Below are positions 57,371 through 64,000 of a stretch of DNA of 64,000 nucleotides, piece after piece. Made by a program: the position numbers and the translations under genes. The stretch's first letter is position 1, and each line of letters opens with the position of its first letter. The notes beneath the pieces were generated by a model that did not search any database, was not told the DNA's origin, and was given only the letters and a program-made list of their open reading frames with translations. The stretch comes from Sphingomonas sp. (GTDB lineage Bacteria; Pseudomonadota; Alphaproteobacteria; Sphingomonadales; Sphingomonadaceae), in assembly GCF_019635515.1 (NCBI RefSeq), contig NZ_JAHBZI010000001.1:1798001-1862000 (forward strand). The letters run 5' to 3'.

Positions 57371-59072
57371 GGGTTTCGGCGCTGGCTCCGGGGTGCGTTA
57401 CCGCGCCCTTATAAGCCGGGCCGACGTTCTGCGCATAGCGCCACAATGCACCCGCCTGATAGTTGTTGACGCGCGGCCGCCATTGGGCGCGGCGTTCGGC
57501 CAAAACGCTCTCATCGACCAGCAGGTCGATCGTGCCGGTTTCGGCATCGATGCGGATGATGTCGCCATCCTCGACCAGCGCGATCGGGCCGCAATCGGCG
57601 GCTTCGGGACCGACATGGCCGATGCAGAAACCGCGCGTGGCGCCGGAAAAGCGGCCATCGGTGATCAGCGCGACGCTCTCGCCCATCCCCTGGCCATATA
57701 GCGCCGCCGTGGTGGACAGCATTTCGCGCATGCCCGGGCCGCCCTTCGGCCCCTCATAGCGAATGACGATGACTTCGCCTTCCCTGATCGTCCGCGCCTC
57801 GACCGCGGCGAAGCACGGTTCCTCGCGATCGAACACCCGTGCAGGACCTTCGAAAACGAGATTGTGCAGACCCGCCACCTTCACGATCGCGCCCTCCGGA
57901 GCCATGCTGCCGCGCAGCCCGACCACGCCGCCGGTGGGTGTTATCGGCGTCTTGGCGTCATAAATGACCTTCTGGTCGGGATTCCACGTCACCTGCTCGA
58001 TATTCTCGGCGAGGGTCTTGCCGGTCACGGTCATGCACTCGCCGTGCAGATAGCCCTCCGCCAGCAGCGACTTCATCAGCATATAGACGCCACCGGCATC
58101 GTACATGTCGCGCGCGAGATATTGGCCGCCGGGCTGGAGATCGGCGCAATAGGGCGTGGTCTTGAAGATCTCGGCGACGTCGAACAGGTCGAATTCGATC
58201 CCCGCCTCGCTGGCCATCGCCGGCAGGTGCAGCCCGCCATTGGTCGAGCCGCCGGTCGCGGCGACGATGCGCGCGGCATTCTCGAACGCTTCGCGCGTGC
58301 AGATGTCGCGCGGGCGGATATTCGCCGCCAGCAGTTCCATCACCTGCGCGCCGGCAGCCACCGCGATCTGTTCACGCGTGGAATAAGGTGCTGGCACCAT
58401 GTTGCTGTTTGGCAAGGATAAACCGATCGCCTCACCGACGCAGGCCATGGTGTTGGCGGTATATTGTCCCCCGCACGCGCCATGCCCCGGGCAGGCGACA
58501 CGCTCGAGCGCGTGAACCTCTTCGATCGGGCAGTTGCCGGCGGCGTGGCGGCCGACGACCTCGAACACGTCTTTCACGCTGACATCACGGCCGTGGAAGC
58601 GGCCGGGCAGGATCGATCCGCCATAGACGAAGATGCTCGGCACGTTGAGCCGCAGCATCGCCATCATCATGCCGGGCAGCGACTTGTCGCACCCGGCGAA
58701 GCCGACCAGCGCGTCGTAGCAATGCCCGCGGACGCTGAGCTCGACCGAATCCGCGATCACTTCGCGGCTGGCCAGCGACGAATGCATGCCCTGATGGCCC
58801 ATGGCGATGCCATCGGTGACGGTGATGGTGTTGAAGCGGCGCGGCATCCCCCCGCCCTGCTCGACGCCCTTGCGCGCGGCATCGGCCTGCGCGTCGAGCG
58901 TGGTGTTGCACGGGGCGCTGTCATTGCCGGCGCTGGCGATGCCGACAAACGGGCGGGCGATCTCCTCTTCGGTGAGGCCCATCGCGTAATAATAGCTGCG
59001 GTGCGGCGCGCGCTCCGGTCCTACCGAAACATGGCGGCTGGGAAGCTTGGACTTGTCGAATCGATTGGTCAT
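57351..59072 (-). CDS. ilvD: Dihydroxy-acid dehydratase
   Basis: 573 residues. Catalyses the third step of valine, leucine and isoleucine synthesis using an Fe-S cluster. Cluster cysteines are in [20 protein letters not shown] and [24 protein letters not shown]-type [17 protein letters not shown] and the C-terminal [14 protein letters not shown] are present. The start [16 protein letters not shown] is chosen; an ATG three codons earlier is less likely. It leads a leftward group with the lipoprotein and nnr. Confidence 0.97.
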   Translation of the reverse strand: MTNRFDKSKLPSRHVSVGPERAPHRSYYYAMGLTEEEIARPFVGIASAGNDSAPCNTTLDAQADAARKGVEQGGGMPRRFNTITVTDGIAMGHQGMHSSLASREVIADSVELSVRGHCYDALVGFAGCDKSLPGMMMAMLRLNVPSIFVYGGSILPGRFHGRDVSVKDVFEVVGRHAAGNCPIEEVHALERVACPGHGACGGQYTANTMACVGEAIGLSLPNSNMVPAPYSTREQIAVAAGAQVMELLAANIRPRDICTREAFENAARIVAATGGSTNGGLHLPAMASEAGIEFDLFDVAEIFKTTPYCADLQPGGQYLARDMYDAGGVYMLMKSLLAEGYLHGECMTVTGKTLAENIEQVTWNPDQKVIYDAKTPITPTGGVVGLRGSMAPEGAIVKVAGLHNLVFEGPARVFDREEPCFAAVEARTIREGEVIVIRYEGPKGGPGMREMLSTTAALYGQGMGESVALITDGRFSGATRGFCIGHVGPEAADCGPIALVEDGDIIRIDAETGTIDLLVDESVLAERRAQWRPRVNNYQAGALWRYAQNVGPAYKGAVTHPGASAETHVYADI

Positions 59073-59083
59073 GGCGCGCAAGC

Positions 59084-59809
59084 CTATGTCGCGACAGAGC
59101 CGTTTCGCGCAAGACTATTACGCAAACTATTTGTCAGGTCCGCCAAAGTTCGCGTCCATGCCGCCACCCCGGCGGCATCGCGGATGAGATCGTTGCGGAC
59201 TTCGATGGCGATCGAGGGGATTCCCTGCCCCTCGGCATGGCGGTTGAGCGTCGCGTTGAGCAGGCGGCCGGAATAGGGCTCGTTATCGCCGGTGACGAAC
59301 CCCGCGTCGCGAAAGAACTGCACCGCCGGGTGCGCCGCGCGGGTGTCGCGATTGTACAGCACGCCCACCTGCCAGGGGCGATCGCTGCCGCCATGCTCCA
59401 GACGCGGCGTGAAGCTGTGGATCGAAAGGATCAGGCCGGGGCGCTGGGCGCGGATGCGATCGCGCAGGATGCGGTGATAGGGCGCGTGGAAGCGGGCGAT
59501 GCGCCCGGTGCGGTCGGCGCTGTCGTTGCCGGGGATAAGATGGCCGTCGCTGCGGTGCGGGATCAGGCCGATATGGTCGGTCTCGCGGTGGAGATCGATG
59601 ACCAGGCGCGAGACGGTGGCGAGGATCGCGGGAGCATCGAGCGCGGCGGCCAGGCTGCGGGTGAGCGGGCCGGCGCCGATATCCACCGCGATGTGGAGAT
59701 CGAGCAATTCGCGGGCGATGCCCAGGTCGATGCCGTCGGGCACGGCGTTGGAGGCATGGTCGCAGAGGAGGAGAACATCCTCCGTGCTGCCCTGGATGAT
59801 CTCGGTCAT
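59084..59809 (-). CDS. N-formylglutamate amidohydrolase-like hydrolase
   Basis: 241 residues. The family hydrolyses N-formylglutamate in the histidine-degradation pathway or related formyl/amide bonds. [15 protein letters not shown], the zinc-site [14 protein letters not shown] and [12 protein letters not shown] are the signature motifs. There are no other hut genes in the window, so the substrate may differ. It overlaps the upstream enoyl-CoA hydratase stop by ATGA and precedes ilvD by 11 bases. Confidence 0.9.
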   Translation of the reverse strand: MTEIIQGSTEDVLLLCDHASNAVPDGIDLGIARELLDLHIAVDIGAGPLTRSLAAALDAPAILATVSRLVIDLHRETDHIGLIPHRSDGHLIPGNDSADRTGRIARFHAPYHRILRDRIRAQRPGLILSIHSFTPRLEHGGSDRPWQVGVLYNRDTRAAHPAVQFFRDAGFVTGDNEPYSGRLLNATLNRHAEGQGIPSIAIEVRNDLIRDAAGVAAWTRTLADLTNSLRNSLARNGSVAT

Positions 59810-60543
59810 GGGTAATCGGGCCTGCGCCGTTCGCGGAACGCCTTGTATCCCTCGGCGAATTCGGGGCCGGTAAACGCCGCGTCAAACTCCGCATCAAGAA
59901 CCGGATCGGCCGGATCGTTCAGCGTCCGCTTGAGCAGCCGGATCGCCTGCGGGCCATTGGCCGCGATACGATCGGCAAACGCGCGCGCCAGCGGGGCGGG
60001 CTCTTCCCAACGCAATTCGACCAGCCCCATCGCCAGTGCGTCGGCGGCCTCAACGATCTCGCCGGTGAACAGCATCCGCGCGGCATTGCCCTTCCCCACC
60101 TGCGCGATCAGGCGGGCGACATCCTCGCGCGGATAGCCGATGCCGAGCTTGGCGGGGGTCGAGGCGAATTGGGCGCCGTCGCCGGCAACGCGCAGGTCGG
60201 CGGCGAGGACCAACGCGATCGCCGCGCCGAAGCAGCCGCCGTCGATCACCGCGATCACCGGCATCGGCAGCGCGGCGATGGCATCGATCCCCGCGCGCAT
60301 CGCCTTGCGGAAGTTTGCGGCATCGTCGGTGACGGCGAAGGTGGCGAACTCGCCGATATCGGCGCCCGCCGAGAACACCACCGGCACTTCGGACTGGAGC
60401 AGCACGCAGCGGGCGTCGCTCGCGGCGATTTCGCGCGCGGCTTCGGCCAGCGCGTGCCAGCCGGCGATCGGCAGCGCGTTACGTGCCTGTGGCCGGGAAA
60501 GCGTGATGGTGGCGATGAAGCCGTCGCGGTCGACCTGAATCAT
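59806..60543 (-). CDS. Enoyl-CoA hydratase/isomerase
   Basis: 245 residues of the crotonase fold. The oxyanion-hole segments are FSAGADIGEFA (near 57-67) and DGGCFGAAIALVLAADLRVA (near 100-120); the catalytic Glu positions are not both obvious, so hydratase and isomerase remain possible. It starts MIQVDRDGFIATITL. It is coupled by ATGA to the N-formylglutamate hydrolase gene. Confidence 0.88.
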   Translation of the reverse strand: MIQVDRDGFIATITLSRPQARNALPIAGWHALAEAAREIAASDARCVLLQSEVPVVFSAGADIGEFATFAVTDDAANFRKAMRAGIDAIAALPMPVIAVIDGGCFGAAIALVLAADLRVAGDGAQFASTPAKLGIGYPREDVARLIAQVGKGNAARMLFTGEIVEAADALAMGLVELRWEEPAPLARAFADRIAANGPQAIRLLKRTLNDPADPVLDAEFDAAFTGPEFAEGYKAFRERRRPDYP

Positions 60544-60695
60544 GCGACGGCATTAGGGGCTTGGCGAACGAGAGCCAAGCGGCGGGGATGGCGCTTGCCG
60601 AGACAAGGGCCACCGACGGACGTCCCGCTCCTGGCGTCTGATCCGCTGGCGACGGTTCTACAGGCGGAATGAGAAGGATCGGTTGCGGGAGGTGG

Positions 60696-61511
60696 TTAAT
60701 CGGCAAGATGCGTTTTCTGGACCCACCATCCAGGCCGGGCGAGCGCTCGCGCAGCGGCGGTGCAGTGTGCGTCTTCGTCGAAGAGCGCGAAGCAGGTGGC
60801 GCCGGAGCCGGACATGCGGGCGAGTGTCGTCCCGGGTTGCGCCGCGAGCAGATCGAGCACTTCGCCAATCACCGGCGCGATCGCGCGCGCCGGGCCTTCG
60901 AGATCATTGCGACCGTTCAGGAAATCGCCTCCGAGCGGACCGCGATCCATGCCGTCCCAGCGGCGGAAGACTTCGGCTGTCGAGACCGCGACGCCCAGGT
61001 TGACCAGCAGCACCGGCGTGCCCGGCATCCCCGTTACCGGCTCAAGCCGCTCGCCCCTGCCCCGCCCAATCGCGGTGCGGCCGAGCAGGCAGGCGGGAAC
61101 GTCGGAGCCGAGGCTGTCGGCGATGTCGAACATCGCTTCGTTGGCGACGCCATGCAGGCGACCGAGCGCGCGCAGCGTGGCGGCCGCATCGGCCGAGCCG
61201 CCGCCAATGCCCGAGGCGATGGGCAGGCGCTTGTCGAGCGTGATCGCATGCGCCCCGCCACCGAAGCGCTCGGCGAAACGGGCGGCGGCGCGGGTAACGA
61301 GATTGCCTCCCTCGCCGGCCAGGCCCACCGCGAAGGGTCCGGTGACGGCGAAGCTCGCCGACTCCGCGGTGGAAACGGTCACCGCGTCGCCGAACCCGAC
61401 AAAGGCGAACAGCGTCTCCAGTTCATGATAGCCGTCGCCACGCCGCGCGCGGACGTGCAGCGCCAGGTTGAGCTTGGCCGGTGCGGGTTCGACGATAGTG
61501 CCTTCGCTCAC
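60696..61511 (-). CDS. ispE: 4-diphosphocytidyl-2-C-methyl-D-erythritol kinase
   Basis: 271 residues, GHMP kinase fold. Phosphorylates CDP-ME in the MEP route to isoprenoids (carotenoids, quinones). PAKLNLALHVRARR opens the fold; the ATP loop is PIASGIGGGSADAAATLRAL; the C-terminal MSGSGATCFALF is the third GHMP motif. It overlaps the TPR gene stop by ATGA; both are on the minus strand with the ETF-QO gene. Confidence 0.96.
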   Translation of the reverse strand: MSEGTIVEPAPAKLNLALHVRARRGDGYHELETLFAFVGFGDAVTVSTAESASFAVTGPFAVGLAGEGGNLVTRAAARFAERFGGGAHAITLDKRLPIASGIGGGSADAAATLRALGRLHGVANEAMFDIADSLGSDVPACLLGRTAIGRGRGERLEPVTGMPGTPVLLVNLGVAVSTAEVFRRWDGMDRGPLGGDFLNGRNDLEGPARAIAPVIGEVLDLLAAQPGTTLARMSGSGATCFALFDEDAHCTAAARALARPGWWVQKTHLAD

Positions 61512-63109
61512 AGCCCTGCCGCGATCTTGCCTTCGATCCGCTTGGCCGCATCCGCATCGGCATAGATCGCCGCCGCGTTCCAGGCGTAGCGTGCCTCATA
61601 TTTGCGCCCGACCCGCCAATAGGCATCGCCGAGATGCTCGTTGCTGAGCGCGCCGCCGGGATCGCCCACCACCGCCTTTTCGAGCAGGGGCAGCGCGCGG
61701 GCAACGTCGCCCCGGACATAATAGGCCCAGGCCAGCGAGGCCGAAATGCCGGGATCGTCGGGCTCAATCTTGCTGGCGCGCTCAAGCAGATCCTGCGCCT
61801 CGGCCAAATTCTCGCCGCGCGTTACCTGCGCATAGCCGAGATATTCGAGCGCCGAGGCCTGGTCCGGGCCAAGCTCGACGGCGCGCTTCAACGCCGGCAA
61901 CGCCCGCGCCCACTGCCCGGCCCGATCGAACGCCGAGCCTTGCAGAAAATGCAGTTCCCAGCCGCCATCGCCGCCGGCACGGGCCAGCGCCACGCCATAG
62001 GCATCGGCAGCGGCGGCATATTGCGCGTTGGCGGCGAGCACGTCGCCATAGGTGCGGGAATCGGCGGCGGTCGCGTCACGATCCTCGGCCAGCGCCCTGG
62101 CGAGCGGCAGCGCTTCGGCGGATCGCCCGGCGGCCTGTAGCACAGTGATCGATCCGGCCCGCGCGGTGCGGTACCAGGGGCTGTCGGCGGGTACCTTGGC
62201 CAGTTCGGCAAGGGCAAGCGCGTCGGCACCATCCTGTGACAGCGCCTCGGCGAGACAGAGTCGCGCGCGATCGTCGTCCGGATCGAGCAGCAGGGCCGTC
62301 CGGGTCAACAGGATCGAGAGGACGGGAATTTCCTGCGCGGCGACGTCCCGCGCCATGCCGCGGAACAGCCGCGATGCGCCGAACACCGCGCCCGGCTTCG
62401 GCCCCTTGCCCAGCTGCTTGCGCAGCAGCGCGTAATCGGCGCGGTCGGCGGCGATCAGCGGCGCGGCGAGCCTGCGCTGGCCGGAAGCGGCGAACAATGC
62501 CGCCGCGTCTACCCGCAAATCGTCATTCTCGTCCGCGCCAGGCGCGAGCAGCGCCGATAACGACACCACCGCGTCACTGCTCCGCCCCGATGCGATCATC
62601 AGCAGCGGACGGTGATAGGCGACGTAGCGCATCGCGAACGGGTTATCCCGCGCCTTGTCGAGGAACGGCATCGGGTCTTCGTGGCGATCGACCGCGAGCC
62701 AGGCCTGCAGCACCGGGGCAAGGAAATTGAGCGGTCCCGTCGCGATCCGCGCGACCGCCGCGTCGGTGCCGGCGCGATCGCCCGATTTGAGCGCCATGCC
62801 GAACGCCAGCAACGCGGTGTCCGGCGGAGCGCTGCCGGCGCGGACCAGCACCGCCGCGGCGCGGCTGGCGAGCGTGTAGTCCCCGGCCGATAACGCCCGG
62901 CGATAGGCACGCATCGCGAGGATTTCGTCATCGGGATCGGCGGCAAGCGCGGCCGAATAGGCCGCGACCGCCGGCCCGGAGAGTCCGGCCGCATCGGCGA
63001 TGCGCGCGCGGACATATTCCGCATTGGCCGCTGTCGATCCCTGCGCAAAGGCCGGCGCCGCGATCAGCAGCGGCAACGCCGCAATCAGGCCGATGCTACA
63101 TGTTCGGAT
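61508..63109 (-). CDS. Secreted TPR-rich protein, start uncertain
   Basis: About 533 residues. A signal peptide-like stretch (TCSIGLIAALPLLIAAPAFAQ) is followed by many tetratricopeptide-like helical pairs up to the C-terminus (for example AAVSYSAALAADPDDEI-like, ALPALKRAVELGPDQASALE, ALPLLEKAVVGDPGGALSNE). No ATG, GTG or TTG lies just before the signal peptide; the codons there are ATT ATC (63112-63107), and the nearest upstream ATG (63226) would add a leader encoded inside the ETF-QO gene. I place the start at the ATC, tentatively. Periplasmic; function unknown. Confidence 0.75.
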   Translation of the reverse strand: MRTCSIGLIAALPLLIAAPAFAQGSTAANAEYVRARIADAAGLSGPAVAAYSAALAADPDDEILAMRAYRRALSAGDYTLASRAAAVLVRAGSAPPDTALLAFGMALKSGDRAGTDAAVARIATGPLNFLAPVLQAWLAVDRHEDPMPFLDKARDNPFAMRYVAYHRPLLMIASGRSSDAVVSLSALLAPGADENDDLRVDAAALFAASGQRRLAAPLIAADRADYALLRKQLGKGPKPGAVFGASRLFRGMARDVAAQEIPVLSILLTRTALLLDPDDDRARLCLAEALSQDGADALALAELAKVPADSPWYRTARAGSITVLQAAGRSAEALPLARALAEDRDATAADSRTYGDVLAANAQYAAAADAYGVALARAGGDGGWELHFLQGSAFDRAGQWARALPALKRAVELGPDQASALEYLGYAQVTRGENLAEAQDLLERASKIEPDDPGISASLAWAYYVRGDVARALPLLEKAVVGDPGGALSNEHLGDAYWRVGRKYEARYAWNAAAIYADADAAKRIEGKIAAGL

Positions 63110-64000
63110 AATTGGGGCCGCCGCCGCCTTCGGGAACCACCCAATTGATGTTCTGGGTAGGGTCCTTGATATCGCAGGTCTTGCAGTGCACGCAATTCTG
63201 CGCGTTGATCTGGAACCGCAGATCATCGCCTTCCCCCACCACTTCATACACGCCTGCCGGACAATAACGCTGCGCCGGCTCGGCGTACACCGGAAGATTG
63301 TAACCGATGGGAATATCGGGATCTTTCAGCGTCAGATGGACCGGCTGATCCTCCTCATGATTAGTGTTCGAAATGAACACCGAGGAGAGGCGATCGAAGG
63401 TCAGCACACCATCGGGCTTGGGATAATCGATCTGCCGCGCCTCGTTGGCATGGACCAGGCTCTCATTGTCGGGATGATGCTTCATGGTGAACGGCCAGCG
63501 CAGCCCCGCCAGCTCCATCCACATGGCGATGCCCGAGGCTATCGTGCCCCAGGTATCGCCGAACTTCTTGACCAGCGGCACGACGTTGCGGACGCCGCGC
63601 AACTCCTTGTAGACCCAGCTCGCCGCATAGGCTTCGGGATAGGCAGCGAGCTCGTCCGAGCTGCGCCCCGCCTGCACCGCGGCGAACGCGGCTTCGGCGG
63701 CCATCATGCCGCTCTTCATCGAGGTGTGTGTGCCCTTGATCCGCGGCACGTTGAGGAAGCCGGCGCTGTCGCCGATCAGCGCCGCGCCGGGCATCACCAG
63801 CTTGGGCACCGACTGGAAGCCGCCATCGCTGATCGCGCGCGCGCCGTAGGAGACGCGCTTGGCGCCCTCCAGGATTTCCGCGATTGCCGGGTGTGTCTTC
63901 CAGCGCTGCATTTCCTGGAAGGGCGAGAGATAGGGATTGGTGTAGTTGAGCCAGACCACGAAGCCGAGCGCGACCTGCCCATCGGCCTGATGATAAAGGA
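63096..64000 (-). CDS. ETF-ubiquinone oxidoreductase, C-terminal part
   Basis: The gene runs off the right edge; about 300 residues of about 550 are seen, in frame to base 64000. ETF-QO passes electrons from reduced ETF to ubiquinone at the inner membrane and so serves acyl-CoA dehydrogenases. Visible are the FAD-domain segment AALIGDSAGFLNVPRIKGTH, the quinone-facing helices, and the C-terminal 4Fe-4S motif YCPAGVYEVV and NCVHCKTCDIKDPTQNINWV. It ends YPNM-stop and overlaps the TPR gene. Confidence 0.96.
   Translation of the reverse strand, partial: LYHQADGQVALGFVVWLNYTNPYLSPFQEMQRWKTHPAIAEILEGAKRVSYGARAISDGGFQSVPKLVMPGAALIGDSAGFLNVPRIKGTHTSMKSGMMAAEAAFAAVQAGRSSDELAAYPEAYAASWVYKELRGVRNVVPLVKKFGDTWGTIASGIAMWMELAGLRWPFTMKHHPDNESLVHANEARQIDYPKPDGVLTFDRLSSVFISNTNHEEDQPVHLTLKDPDIPIGYNLPVYAEPAQRYCPAGVYEVVGEGDDLRFQINAQNCVHCKTCDIKDPTQNINWVVPEGGGGPNYPNM

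Overview
The window is a high-GC alphaproteobacterial chromosome segment, most likely from a sphingomonad (Sphingomonas or a close relative). The evidence is the pckA/chvI/chvG/hprK/rapZ/PTS cluster, the lptD-surA-pdxA-rsmA order, a large TonB-dependent receptor, short ATGA/GTGA/TTGA gene overlaps and several families of short intergenic inverted repeats. Genes are packed tightly on both strands. No gap exceeds 300 bases; the longest is 47599-47854, where I see no gene or clear signal. I found no tRNA, rRNA, CRISPR array, phage gene or transposase gene.

Region 1 (1-18.1 kb) is an acyl-CoA catabolic island. It holds a thioesterase cut by the left edge, two short-chain dehydrogenases, an aminoglycoside-phosphotransferase-like kinase, a zinc alcohol dehydrogenase, three acyl-CoA dehydrogenases, a tandem TetR regulator, a TonB-dependent receptor, an MFS transporter, a glutathione transferase, an acyl-CoA ligase and a second thioesterase. 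Together they could import, activate and beta-oxidise a hydrophobic acid. The kinase and the first acyl-CoA dehydrogenase look like a split version of animal ACAD11, which points to 4-hydroxyacyl-CoA breakdown. The substrate cannot be read from the sequence.

Region 2 (18.1-33.2 kb) starts with a periplasmic four-EF-hand protein next to a two-component system. It continues with ndk, holC, the envelope biogenesis and cofactor run lptD-surA-pdxA-rsmA, then rsmB, small enzymes and guaB. Region 3 (33.3-39.7 kb) has a cysteine-dioxygenase-like cupin fusion, a CitE-like lyase, an SPFH/NfeD pair, a DUF885 protein and two small proteins.

Region 4 (39.8-46 kb) is the central carbon and nitrogen PTS signalling cluster: pckA diverges from chvI-chvG-hprK-rapZ-EIIA-HPr. 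Its HprK has lost a recognisable P-loop. Region 5 (46-64 kb) is mostly housekeeping: a SpoU-family rRNA methylase, rmuC, def, recR, fmt, truA, an RNA m5U methylase, nnr, ilvD, an N-formylglutamate hydrolase, an enoyl-CoA hydratase, ispE, a TPR protein and the C-terminal part of ETF-ubiquinone oxidoreductase at the right edge. That last enzyme is the electron outlet for the acyl-CoA dehydrogenases of region 1.

The most promising leads are the split ACAD11-like kinase/dehydrogenase system under a tandem TetR regulator, the degenerate HprK, the cupin fusion protein, and the 126-bp inverted-repeat element that supplies a gene's ribosome binding site.
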